Assembly (NCBI GenBank): GCA_025363715.1
Contig: JANYLR010000020.1
Span: forward strand, 1 to 51,842
Direction of reading: 5' to 3'
Source: Holophagaceae bacterium
GTDB taxonomy: Bacteria > Acidobacteriota > Holophagae > Holophagales > Holophagaceae
DNA length: 51,842 nt
A program made the translations under genes and the position numbers. Numbering within the stretch: the first letter of the stretch is position 1; each line of letters begins with the position of its first letter. The notes below the pieces were generated by a model, which did no database searches, was not told the origin of the DNA, and saw only the letters and a list, made by a program, of their open reading frames with translations. Positions 39,676 to 48,224 of the stretch are shown one piece after another.

Positions 39676-42411
39676 CTAGTGACGTTTCCACAGGTCAAAG
39701 GGCTGGGTTCCCACGAGGACATTGAAACTGCCAACGGTCCGCCCGCTGTCCTGAGGGGTGCGCAGGTTCAGGAAGCCATAGGACAGCTCGACGTAGAAAT
39801 TCGACAGGGTCGTACGCAGCATGAGCCCCGCGCCCTGGGTCCGGAGGGAGGCCTCCGGGGTGAAGAGATTACCGGGATCCTGGGTCATCCAGGCTAGGTC
39901 GAACCGGGGGGCCAGCTCCACGGTGAGACCCAGGCCCAGATAGAGGCGAAGGGGAATCCCGAAGCGCAGCGCGGCGAAGTTCGGCGCCATGAAGCCCGCT
40001 GACCGACTGCCAATGACGAAGGAGGGCCCGCCCAGCACCCACCAGCGGTCCAGGGGCAGTCGCCGGCCTTGGCCCCATTCCAGATCCAGGTCCGCCCCGA
40101 GGGCTTCGCCGAAGGAGGTGACACCGCGGGCCCGGAAATAGCTCTGCTGGAAGTTCGCAGCCTGCAGCGCGCCAGGATGGGCATGTCCTAGGCCGAGCCG
40201 GGCCCGCAGCAGGAGGCCTTCCCGCGGCAGGGTATGCCGGTCGAAGTTGTCCCACTCGCCGGAAAGGAAGACGGCATCCTGACTTTGAGTGCGGCGCTGT
40301 CCCAGGTCCAGGAAGGCCGCATCCCGCCGGTCCAGGTCCAGGCTCAGCTTGCCCGTGCCCAGGTTGCTGAAGCGGAAGTAGGCGCGGAGCAGCAGGTCGG
40401 ACACGCTGATGCGGGCCTCCTGGCCGTTGCCTGCCAACTCCGGCGCCGCCCAGGGCAGGGGCACATCCATCCGCTGCTGCCAGTAGTCTCCGGCGAGTTC
40501 CACTCCAGCGCCCGTGGAGAACCCGAAAGGGCTCCTCAGGGTCAGGGCGGCGTGCTGCTGCAGGCGGTTCCGGGCCGCGCTCAGTGCCAGCTCCGTGCCT
40601 TGGAAGCCCAGGTCCAGGGCCCGGTAGGCCAGGCCCACCTCGCCCCCAAGGGTGGTTTCGTAGCCCAGCGAAACATCCAGCCGCTCCCGATTCTGGGGCA
40701 CGGGGACCAGGGTGATGGCGGCGCCGCCCTGTCCGTCCGGCCGGATCTGGTACCGCAATTCCGCGAGGTGGAGCCGGTGTTCGGCCAGGGCGATGCGCTG
40801 CTGAAGGTCCGCGGGCCGGAAGGGGCGTCCCCTGAGCTCGCCCAGCAGCCGGAGCAGGTGGCCGGGATCCACCTCGGATCCCGGCGCCGCCCGGACCTCC
40901 ACCTTGGACACCAGCGGCTCCTCCAGGATGATGTGCAGGCATCCGGTCTCAGGGTTCAAGCCCGAGCCCCGGGCATCCACCAGGGGGGCGCCGTCCATGA
41001 GGTGCCGGTAGACGAGCTGCCCCATGAGGCGGCCGAAGATCTCGGGGTTGAAGGGCTCGCCCACCTGGATGACCGCCGCCGCGGCGGCCTGGGCCCCGGT
41101 CCGCCAGGCGCCGGGAGCCTCCACTTCCACCGAGCTGACCGCCGGATAGGGCCGCAGGTGGACGGTGAGGACGCGATCCGGATCCACCGTGGCCCAGGCC
41201 TCCTGGGCCAGCCCATGCACCAGGATCTGCTGCAGGAAGATCTGAGCGTCCTGAACCCGGATGCCGTTCTCCACGGATTTCAGGGTGGTCGCCTGGAGAC
41301 CCAGCACGGCTGCATTCGGAACCGTGGGTCCCTCGAAGACCACCCGGTTCGCCTCCAGCTGCTCCTGGCTCAACCGGCTGCGGAGCAGGGTGAACAGGGC
41401 CTCCCGGCGCAGGTCGAAGGCCTCCCGCCCCTGGCGTACCAGCTTGGCGCCGTCGGATCCGTACTCGAGGATCGGCGCGTTGTGGATCTCGGGCCGGATG
41501 AGGAAATCCGCGGCGGCGCGGCTTTCCCACTGCCGCCGTTCCACCACCAGGTCCAGGCTGCGGGCCGCCACCGTGAGGATGCTACTGGAGGGCCGGGTTT
41601 CCAGGGGGGCGCTGATATCGACACCGATGACCATATCTGGCCGGAAGGCCTCCCTCGCCGTGAAGACCGGGAGGTTCTCCACCAGGGCGCCATCCACGTA
41701 CTGCTGGCCCTCGATGATCACGGGCCGGAAACCGCCGGGGATGCAAAGGGAGGCCCGCACGGCCTCCACCAGGTCCCCCCGCCCGAAGACCCGGCCCTGG
41801 CCGGTTTCCAGATTGGTCGCCAGCACCCGCAGGGGCCGCTGGAGGTGGTCGAACTCGCCCCCCGAGAAATAGGCGCCCCGGGCCAGGAGCCCCTGGAGGG
41901 TGTGCTGCATCTCCAAGCCGCTCCGGAGCCCCTGGGCCAGGGAGAGTCTGCCCTTGTGCCGCTCCACGGACAAGAAGGTGGCTTCCCGGTCCTCCTGCTC
42001 GACCAGGGTCTCCCCGGGGTTGCGCCACAAGGGTTCGAGGAAGGCCCGGGTCAGATCCAGACGGCCGAAGAGATCCTCGATCTCCCGCCCAGAGAAACCG
42101 CTGGCGTAGAGCGAGCCCACCAGGGCGCCGGCGCTAGTGCCCGTGACGCTGTCCAGGGGGAAACCCACTTCCTCGAGGCGCTGGAGGATGCCGATGTGGG
42201 CCAGGCCCCGGGCTCCGCCGCCACTCAGGGCCAGGGCCACCCGGGGCATGCCGGGGATGCCCACCCGGGGCGTGAACCGGAACACCATGTCCGGGGCCTG
42301 GGCCAGGACCTCGATCCGGCGGGGTTCGGACCGCTGGGCACCGGCAGCCTGGAGTGGCCCTTGGGCCCCCAGCAGGGCGGGCAGGAGCAGCGCCGCCAGG
42401 GCTCTGGTCAT
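39676..42411 (-). CDS. Patatin-like phospholipase with POTRA/outer-membrane barrel (PlpD-like)
   Basis: A 911-residue secreted protein. A signal peptide (ALAALLLPALLGAQG) is followed by a patatin domain: SGGGARGLAHIG as oxyanion loop, the nucleophile S93 in VTGTSAGAL, and the dyad Asp D240 in YVDGALVENLP. From about 500 the sequence resembles POTRA and then an Omp85-type barrel, with many alternating aromatic strands to the C terminus. This layout is that of PlpD-type outer-membrane phospholipases, which expose or release the lipase. ATG 42411 overlaps the rph stop as ATGA, an unusual coupling to RNA-processing genes. Lipid substrates and surface exposure are not shown here. Confidence 0.9.
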   Translation of the reverse strand: MTRALAALLLPALLGAQGPLQAAGAQRSEPRRIEVLAQAPDMVFRFTPRVGIPGMPRVALALSGGGARGLAHIGILQRLEEVGFPLDSVTGTSAGALVGSLYASGFSGREIEDLFGRLDLTRAFLEPLWRNPGETLVEQEDREATFLSVERHKGRLSLAQGLRSGLEMQHTLQGLLARGAYFSGGEFDHLQRPLRVLATNLETGQGRVFGRGDLVEAVRASLCIPGGFRPVIIEGQQYVDGALVENLPVFTAREAFRPDMVIGVDISAPLETRPSSSILTVAARSLDLVVERRQWESRAAADFLIRPEIHNAPILEYGSDGAKLVRQGREAFDLRREALFTLLRSRLSQEQLEANRVVFEGPTVPNAAVLGLQATTLKSVENGIRVQDAQIFLQQILVHGLAQEAWATVDPDRVLTVHLRPYPAVSSVEVEAPGAWRTGAQAAAAAVIQVGEPFNPEIFGRLMGQLVYRHLMDGAPLVDARGSGLNPETGCLHIILEEPLVSKVEVRAAPGSEVDPGHLLRLLGELRGRPFRPADLQQRIALAEHRLHLAELRYQIRPDGQGGAAITLVPVPQNRERLDVSLGYETTLGGEVGLAYRALDLGFQGTELALSAARNRLQQHAALTLRSPFGFSTGAGVELAGDYWQQRMDVPLPWAAPELAGNGQEARISVSDLLLRAYFRFSNLGTGKLSLDLDRRDAAFLDLGQRRTQSQDAVFLSGEWDNFDRHTLPREGLLLRARLGLGHAHPGALQAANFQQSYFRARGVTSFGEALGADLDLEWGQGRRLPLDRWWVLGGPSFVIGSRSAGFMAPNFAALRFGIPLRLYLGLGLTVELAPRFDLAWMTQDPGNLFTPEASLRTQGAGLMLRTTLSNFYVELSYGFLNLRTPQDSGRTVGSFNVLVGTQPFDLWKRH

Positions 42412-43124
42412 GCGAGCGCCGCTCGCTGCGCCTCCATCAGCGCCGCGCAGCCCCGGAGACCGAGGTCCATGAGGCCCAGGGCCTCCAAGCGGCTGAAGGA
42501 GCGTCCTTCGCCCGTGCCCTGAAGCTCCACCAGTTCCAGCTCTCCACCCGCCGTCAGGCGGGCGGAGACCAGGTTGCAATCAACTGCAGCGCGGTGGTCC
42601 TCCTCATATTCCAGATCCAGCACCAGGCCCCGGCGGCCTTCGCCCGATTCCACGATCCCCGCGCTCACCGCCGCCACCTGGCGCACCAGGGCGGCGGACA
42701 GGCCCTGGGAACGCAGGGCCAGGGCCACGGCCACCCAGGCGCCGGTGATGGCCGCGCAGCGGGTGCCGCCATCGGCATTGAGCACGTCGCAGTCCACCGC
42801 CAGGGTGCGTTCGCCCAGGGCGGCCAGGTCCACGGCCTGCCGGAGGCTGCGGCCGATGAGACGCTGGATCTCCACCGTGCGGCCCTGCTGCTTGCCCCGG
42901 GCGGCCTCCCGGTCGGAGCGGGTATGGGTGGCCGCGGGCAGCATGCCGTACTCAGCCGTCAACCAGCCCGAACCCCGCCCCTTCATCCAGCCCGGCACCT
43001 TCTCCTCCAGGCTGGCGGCACACATGACATGGGTCCGGCCCAGCTTCACCAGGCAGGAGCCGGCGGCGTGCAGTTGCACGCCTTTCTCCAGGCTCAGGGC
43101 ACGCAATTCCTCGGCTTGGCGCAT
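42408..43124 (-). CDS. rph: Ribonuclease PH
   Basis: Phosphorolytic 3'-5' exoribonuclease that trims tRNA precursors; cytosolic. The 238 residues include SGWLTAEYGMLPAATHTRS and GRTVEIQRLIGRSLRQAVD, both hallmarks of RNase PH, and VDCDVLNADGGTRCAAITGA. ATG 43124 overlaps the rpiB stop as TGATG and is preferred to an in-frame ATG at 43142. Its own stop overlaps the patatin gene. The gene order rpiB-rph-patatin looks like one transcript. Confidence 0.95.
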   Translation of the reverse strand: MRQAEELRALSLEKGVQLHAAGSCLVKLGRTHVMCAASLEEKVPGWMKGRGSGWLTAEYGMLPAATHTRSDREAARGKQQGRTVEIQRLIGRSLRQAVDLAALGERTLAVDCDVLNADGGTRCAAITGAWVAVALALRSQGLSAALVRQVAAVSAGIVESGEGRRGLVLDLEYEEDHRAAVDCNLVSARLTAGGELELVELQGTGEGRSFSRLEALGLMDLGLRGCAALMEAQRAALA

Positions 43125-43558
43125 CAGCAGCCGCCCTTCCACTCGATCTTATCCACCCGCCCCTGGTGCCGGCCCCCTTCAAAAGGTGTTTCCAGGAACG
43201 TTTTAAGGTAGGATTCTGCCTGGAGCGGATCCGTCAGCCGCTGGCCGAAAGCGATGGCGTTTGCGTCATTGTGCTGCCGGGCCAGTGCTGCGTGCTCGGG
43301 GGAGGTCACCAGCGCGCAGCGGATGCCGGCATGGCGGTTGGCCGCGATGCTGATGCCGATGCCAGATCCGCAGACCAGCACCAGGCGCTCCCATTGATTC
43401 ATGCCTACCGCCGCCCGGTGCGCGAAATCCGGGTAATCCACCGAGGCCATTCCATCCGTGCCGAAATCCACCACCTCGTGTCCCTGCTCAAGCGCCCAGG
43501 CCTTGAGCCGTTCCTTCAGGTCGAACCCCGCATGATCGCTTGCGAATCCGAGCTTCAT
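43124..43558 (-). CDS. rpiB: Ribose 5-phosphate isomerase B
   Basis: Interconverts ribose 5-phosphate and ribulose 5-phosphate; pentose phosphate pathway. The 144-residue product has FASDHAGFDLKE with H9, the catalytic C63 in VCGSGIGISIAANR, and HNDANAIAFGQRL. It may act on other aldose phosphates such as allose 6-phosphate. It is divergent from the SNF2 gene across only 50 bases, and its stop overlaps rph. Confidence 0.95.
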   Translation of the reverse strand: MKLGFASDHAGFDLKERLKAWALEQGHEVVDFGTDGMASVDYPDFAHRAAVGMNQWERLVLVCGSGIGISIAANRHAGIRCALVTSPEHAALARQHNDANAIAFGQRLTDPLQAESYLKTFLETPFEGGRHQGRVDKIEWKGGC

Positions 43559-43608
43559 CGTTCAGCCCCCTGCCTTGCATCCTACCGCCAAGCGATGGCC
43601 CTCTTCTC

Positions 43609-46600
43609 ATGTTGAATCCCTTCCTCCAGTACCGGCCCCAGGACCGGGGCTTCCTCCTCTGCATGCCCGAGGCGGTGGAGCCGGCCGAGTGGGTGCGGGC
43701 CCTCCGTTCCTTGCCGGGCGAGCTGCAGGGCCGGGAGCGCCTGACCCCGGCCAAGGCCCAGATCTTCCTGGCGGATGGCTCCCTGGTGGAGATGCACGCG
43801 GTGCCTCTGCGCTGGCAGCGGGCCTACCCCTGGTTGTCCTCCCTGGCCCTGCGCCCTGGGAACGCCGGGCCCACCCTCCGCTACTGGGCCATGGCCCTGC
43901 GCCTCCTGCAATCGCTGGTCGTCCGCGGCGCCATGCTGCCCCAGCTGGATACCCGGGGGAACCCCTGGAAGGCCCGCTGGGGCATCAGCCTCACCAGCCC
44001 CTCGGATCGTTCGGTCCTGCGCCAGCTGGCCGAAGCCATGCCACCCGCCTCGGTGGCCTTCCCGGAAACCGATACCTGGGCCTTCACCAAGACCCTGGGC
44101 TTGGGCGAGCTGGACGCCTTCGACATCGAGGACGACCTCGCCATGCCTCCGGCGGCGGACGCCGTGTTGACCGCCTTCCTGGAAGACGGCGCTGACTTCA
44201 TCATGCGCTTCGTGTCCGGCGGTCTGCGGGCCGGGGACGATCCCCGCCTGGGCCTCATCCATCGGCTGCGGGGCCACAAGCGGGACCGGCTGCCCTGGGA
44301 TGAGCGCATCATGGTGGCCCTCTCCCACCAGCTGCCGGAGTTCCCCACCACGGGCATCACGGAACGCACCCTGGGCGAGCAGCTGGCCCAGTGGAGCGAG
44401 GGCGCGCGCCCCCAGTGGCTGCGGCCCAGTCTGCGCCTCGAAGCCCCCGACGTGCCCACCATCACCCAGGCCGTACAGGACGCGGACCGGATGGCAGAGG
44501 AAGGCTGGATCCTCAAGGTGGGCCTGGAGACCGAAGCTGGCGCCGATATCGGCGTGGCCAAGCTCTGGGAGCCTTCCACCGAGTCCGAAGTCCTGCAGGC
44601 CCGTCAGGTCCTGCTGCGGGGGCTGGCCCGTGCGGTGCCGTTCTTCCCGGCCCTGGAGCGGGCCCTATCGGGCCAGAAGCCCGAAGACCTGGTGCTGCGC
44701 CCCACGGAAGCCTGGGAGTTCCTCACCCGGGGGGCCGCCCAGCTGAAGGAGGCCGGCTTCCTCGTCCAAATTCCCGAAGGGCTGGCCGACTTCGGCGGCG
44801 CCAAGCGACTCCGCGCCAAGGTCCGTCTGGGCGCCCGCAACGTGCTGGATTCGGCGCCCATGGCCCAGGCTGGCCTGGAGGGCAGCGTCAGCGCCGACTG
44901 GTCGCTCATGCTGGGCGACGACACCCTGAGCATGGAGGACTTCGCCCAGATGGCGAGCCTCAAGCACCCCCTGGTGGCCTGGAAGGGCAAGTGGGTGGCT
45001 CTGGATCCCGAAACCCTCAAGCAGATCTCCACGGTCATCCAGGCCAGCCGCGGCGCGGGTTTCGAAAGCATGACCAAGGGCGAAGCCCTGGCGGCAGCCC
45101 TCACGGGCACGGCCCGCATCCCCGGCGTGAACGAGGCCATCGAAGTGGAAGTGGCCGGGGATTTCGGCGCGGCCCTGGAGGATCTCAAGATCCTGCCGGA
45201 CAAGCCCATCACCCAGCCCGCCAGCTTCCAGGGCCAACTGCGTCCCTACCAGCTGCGGGGTCTCGCCTGGCTGGAGGGCTTGTCCCGCCATGGTCTCGGC
45301 GGCATCCTCGCCGACGACATGGGCCTGGGTAAGACCATCGAGGTGTTGGCGCTGCTGCTGCACCGCCAGATCCAGAACCCGGAGTTCGGGCCCGCCACGC
45401 TGCTGGTCTGCCCCACGTCGCTGCTGGGCAACTGGGAACGGGAGCTGGCCAAGTTTGCGCCCAGCCTGCCCGTCTTCGTGCACCACGGCAACAACCGGGA
45501 CCGCCTGCCCAACACCTTCAAGCCCCACACCCTGGTGCTCACCACCTACGGGGTCGTGCGCCGGGAGGAGGATACCTTTGCGAGCCGCCCCTGGGGGGGC
45601 GTGGTCGTGGATGAGGCCCAGGCCATCAAGAACGCCAGCTCCGCCCAGGCCAAGGCCATCCGGAAACTGCACGGCGCCTTCCGCCTGGCGCTCACGGGCA
45701 CGCCCATCGAGAACCGCCTCACGGAACTCTGGGCCATCATGAGCGCCGGACTGCCGGGCTACCTCGGCAGCGAATCCCACTTCAAGGAACGCTTCGCCAA
45801 CCCCATCGAAAAGTACCGCGATCCAGACGCCGCCAACGAGCTGCGCCAGCGCATCGGCCCCTTCATCCTGCGCCGCCTCAAGAGCGACAAGACCATCATC
45901 CAGGATCTGCCCGAGAAGCACGAGATGAAGGTCTACACCACGCTAAGCCGGGAGCAGGCCGAGCTCTACCAGTTCCGCGTCGAGAAGATGGACGAGGAGC
46001 TGGACGTCGCCACGGGCATCGAGCGCCGGGGCCGCATCCTGGCCCTGCTCACCCACCTCAAGCAGATCTGCAACCACCCGAGCCAGTTCCTCAAGGCCCA
46101 GGGCCCGTACCGCGGCCGCAGCGGTAAGTTGGACCGCCTCACGGAAATGCTCGAGGAAGTGGTCGAGGCCGGCGAGCGGGCCATCGTCTTCACCCAGTTC
46201 AAGGAAATGGGCGACCGGTTGCAGATCCACCTGCAGGAGGCCCTGGGTTTCGAACCCCCCTTCCTCCACGGGGGCACCACCCGGGACCATCGGGACGAAA
46301 TGGTCCGCACCTTCCAGGAGGATCCGGATTCGCCGCCCGTGCTGCTGCTCAGCCTCAAGGCTGGCGGCGTGGGCCTGAACCTCACCGCCGCCACCCACGT
46401 CTTCCACTTCGACCGCTGGTGGAATCCGGCCGTGGAGGACCAGGCCACGGACCGCACCTACCGCATCGGCCAGACCAAGAACGTGCAGGTCCACAAGCTG
46501 GTCACCATCGGCACCCTGGAAGAGAAGATCGACGCCCTGCTGGAATCCAAGCGCGATCTGGCAGACCGCGTGGTGGGCAGCGGCGAAGGCTGGCTCACGG

Positions 46601-46740
46601 AGCTCGATGACGACGCCCTCCGCCGCCTGGTGGCCCTGGATCCTGATGCCGAATTGCTGGATCCGGAGGAAGGCAACGGCGACGAGCCCGCGCCCAAGCC
46701 CGGTCCGAAACTGGGCCGCCGGAAGGAGGTGGCCTCATGA
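43609..46740 (+). CDS. SNF2-family DEAD/DEAH-box helicase
   Basis: A 1043-residue ATP-driven DNA or nucleoprotein translocase of the SWI2/SNF2 superfamily. Residues of about 1-520 hold a bacterial SNF2-associated region. Walker A is DDMGLGKT near 570, the DEAH-type box reads VVDEAQAIKNASS near 666, and motif III is LTGTPIENRLTELW. The C-terminal helicase half has GGVGLNLTAATHVFHFDRWW and QATDRTYRIGQT near 920-960. ATG 43609 is the only reasonable start; no clear ribosome site precedes it, so it may be leaderless or weakly translated. Its stop overlaps the SWIM gene as ATGA, and this pair probably forms one complex. The target process, such as transcription or repair, is unknown. Confidence 0.92.
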   Translation: MLNPFLQYRPQDRGFLLCMPEAVEPAEWVRALRSLPGELQGRERLTPAKAQIFLADGSLVEMHAVPLRWQRAYPWLSSLALRPGNAGPTLRYWAMALRLLQSLVVRGAMLPQLDTRGNPWKARWGISLTSPSDRSVLRQLAEAMPPASVAFPETDTWAFTKTLGLGELDAFDIEDDLAMPPAADAVLTAFLEDGADFIMRFVSGGLRAGDDPRLGLIHRLRGHKRDRLPWDERIMVALSHQLPEFPTTGITERTLGEQLAQWSEGARPQWLRPSLRLEAPDVPTITQAVQDADRMAEEGWILKVGLETEAGADIGVAKLWEPSTESEVLQARQVLLRGLARAVPFFPALERALSGQKPEDLVLRPTEAWEFLTRGAAQLKEAGFLVQIPEGLADFGGAKRLRAKVRLGARNVLDSAPMAQAGLEGSVSADWSLMLGDDTLSMEDFAQMASLKHPLVAWKGKWVALDPETLKQISTVIQASRGAGFESMTKGEALAAALTGTARIPGVNEAIEVEVAGDFGAALEDLKILPDKPITQPASFQGQLRPYQLRGLAWLEGLSRHGLGGILADDMGLGKTIEVLALLLHRQIQNPEFGPATLLVCPTSLLGNWERELAKFAPSLPVFVHHGNNRDRLPNTFKPHTLVLTTYGVVRREEDTFASRPWGGVVVDEAQAIKNASSAQAKAIRKLHGAFRLALTGTPIENRLTELWAIMSAGLPGYLGSESHFKERFANPIEKYRDPDAANELRQRIGPFILRRLKSDKTIIQDLPEKHEMKVYTTLSREQAELYQFRVEKMDEELDVATGIERRGRILALLTHLKQICNHPSQFLKAQGPYRGRSGKLDRLTEMLEEVVEAGERAIVFTQFKEMGDRLQIHLQEALGFEPPFLHGGTTRDHRDEMVRTFQEDPDSPPVLLLSLKAGGVGLNLTAATHVFHFDRWWNPAVEDQATDRTYRIGQTKNVQVHKLVTIGTLEEKIDALLESKRDLADRVVGSGEGWLTELDDDALRRLVALDPDAELLDPEEGNGDEPAPKPGPKLGRRKEVAS

Positions 46741-47705
46741 TCAGCCACACCGACCGCTTCGGCGCCACCTGGTGGGGCCGCCTCTGGATCAACGGCCTCG
46801 AAAAGCTCGGGGACGACTACGAGAACCGCCTGCCCCGTGGCAAGAAGTACGCGGAGGATGGCCACGTCTCTCACTTCGGCGTGCAGCCCGGCGAGATTCA
46901 GGCCCGGGTCCACGGCCGCAAGACCTACAACGTGACCCTAGGCTTGCCCGCACTCACTGCCGCCCAGTGGGAAAAGGCCCTCGACCGCATCGCCCTCGAG
47001 AGCCGCTTCGTGGCCTCGCTGTTGGCGGGCGAGATGCCACAGGGGCTGGACGAGACCTTCCGCGAAGCGGGCGCCAGCCTGTACCCACGCGTGCCGAAGG
47101 AACTGCAGACTCACTGCGATTGCCCGGACTGGGCCAATCCCTGCAAGCATGTGGCGGCCGTCTGCTATGTGATGGCGGAGGCTCTCGATCGCGATCCCTG
47201 GCTGCTCTTCGATCTGCGAGGCAAGAGCCGCGAGGAAGTGCTCAAGGCCCTGCAGTCGGCCCTGGATGCCGCCGCCGTGGCGGCCCCGAAGAAACGCGGA
47301 CGGCCGCCCAAAAAGCAGCAGACTGTGGCGGACCTGCTGCGGCAGGAACAGCCCGAACCCGAACCCTGGCGGCACCTGCCCGAGGAGGCCTACGACGCCC
47401 TGCCCATGCCCCTGCCCGAGATCGGCATCCCCCGGGTCATCCCGCCAGATCCCTCGGTGTTCACCCAGCTGGGCCCCCTGCCCCACGCCCGCATCGAGAC
47501 CAGCCTCTGCCTGGCGGCCCTCATGCACCGCACCGCCCAGTGGGTGCAGCAGCAAATCGAGGACGGCCCCCACCGCCTGGACGATGAAGACGGGGAAGGC
47601 GAACCCGAGCAGCCCGCTTCCCCCTTCGACGCCCCCCTGCAGCCCGCCCCCAAATCCAACCGTAACTGGCGTCACAAGAAGCGGCGCTGGGGCAAAAAGA
47701 GCTGA
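46737..47705 (+). CDS. SWIM zinc-finger protein with AT-hook-like motif, partner of SNF2 helicase
   Basis: A 322-residue protein. The SWIM finger CxC...CxH is visible as HCDCPDWANPCKHVAAVCY at about residues 126-144. A basic stretch PKKRGRPPKKQ near 183-193 matches the GRP core of AT-hook DNA-binding motifs, which are uncommon in bacteria. The N-terminal RFGATWWGRLWINGLEKL is the family's usual opening. SWIM genes often follow SNF2 helicases (compare B. subtilis ywqA/ywqB), and here the ATG overlaps the helicase stop by four bases. I infer that it guides the helicase to DNA. The C-terminal 100 residues are Pro/Glu-rich and end in a basic tail (HKKRRWGKKS). Confidence 0.88.
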   Translation: MISHTDRFGATWWGRLWINGLEKLGDDYENRLPRGKKYAEDGHVSHFGVQPGEIQARVHGRKTYNVTLGLPALTAAQWEKALDRIALESRFVASLLAGEMPQGLDETFREAGASLYPRVPKELQTHCDCPDWANPCKHVAAVCYVMAEALDRDPWLLFDLRGKSREEVLKALQSALDAAAVAAPKKRGRPPKKQQTVADLLRQEQPEPEPWRHLPEEAYDALPMPLPEIGIPRVIPPDPSVFTQLGPLPHARIETSLCLAALMHRTAQWVQQQIEDGPHRLDDEDGEGEPEQPASPFDAPLQPAPKSNRNWRHKKRRWGKKS

Positions 47706-47731
47706 CAATAGTTCCCGCTTCAGGAGTCCCC

Positions 47732-48106
47732 ATGCGCACCATTTCCACCCCGAACGCCCCCGCCGCCATCGGCCCCTACAGCCAGGCCCAGATCTCGGGC
47801 AACCACCTCTACACCTCGGGCCAGATCCCCCTCGTGCCCGAAACCATGGAGATGGTGACGGGCCCCATCGAGGCCCAGGCCGAGCGGGTGCTGCAGAATC
47901 TTGGCGCCGTCCTCGCCGCCGCCAACACCGGCTGGGACCGGGTGGTGAAGACCACCGTCTTCCTCACCGATATGGCCGACTTCGCCGCCTTCAACGCCGT
48001 ATACGAAAAGGCCCTGGGCGGCGCCAAGCCCGCGCGCAGCACCGTGGCCGTGGCCGCCCTGCCCCGCGGCGCGAAAGTCGAAATCGAGCTGATCGCGGAA
48101 GTGTAA
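47732..48106 (+). CDS. ridA: RidA-family enamine/imine deaminase
   Basis: Hydrolyses reactive enamine or imine intermediates made by PLP enzymes, protecting cytosolic enzymes. The 124 residues show the family blocks APAAIGPYSQAQISG, LYTSGQIPLVPETM, the substrate-binding Arg in KPARSTVAVAALPRGAKVEIE and the closing Glu. A TCAGGAGTC ribosome site precedes the ATG. It follows the SWIM gene by 26 bases and is ended by a palindromic repeat. Confidence 0.94.
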   Translation: MRTISTPNAPAAIGPYSQAQISGNHLYTSGQIPLVPETMEMVTGPIEAQAERVLQNLGAVLAAANTGWDRVVKTTVFLTDMADFAAFNAVYEKALGGAKPARSTVAVAALPRGAKVEIELIAEV

Positions 48107-48222
48107 AGCTGGTCGCGGAAGACGCGGAATCCCACGGAAGACACGGAAGACACGGAAAAGGAAAGCCGGAATTCTTGCTTCCGTGCTTTCTGTGCATCTT
48201 CTGCGCTTTCCGCGACCAGCTT
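48106..48222. repeat. Palindromic intergenic repeat (CACGGAAGA units)
   Basis: AAGCTGGTCGCGGAA (48106-48120) is an exact inverted copy of TTCCGCGACCAGCTT (48208-48222). Inside, the units GACGCGGAAT, ACACGGAAG and ACACGGAAA recur about every nine bases on the left half, and CTTCCGTGC, CTTTCTGTGC and CTTCTGCGC recur on the right half. It fills the gap between converging ridA and the LytTR gene and could work as a two-way terminator. It has the same design as the repeat at 27739-27812 but a different unit. Confidence 0.75.
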
Positions 48223-48224
48223 CC

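Noticed and set aside
40234..42522. 762-codon plus-strand frame opposite the patatin gene
   Set aside because: The sense patatin gene has a signal peptide, an intact Ser-Asp dyad and overlaps rph in operon fashion; the plus frame has no motif.
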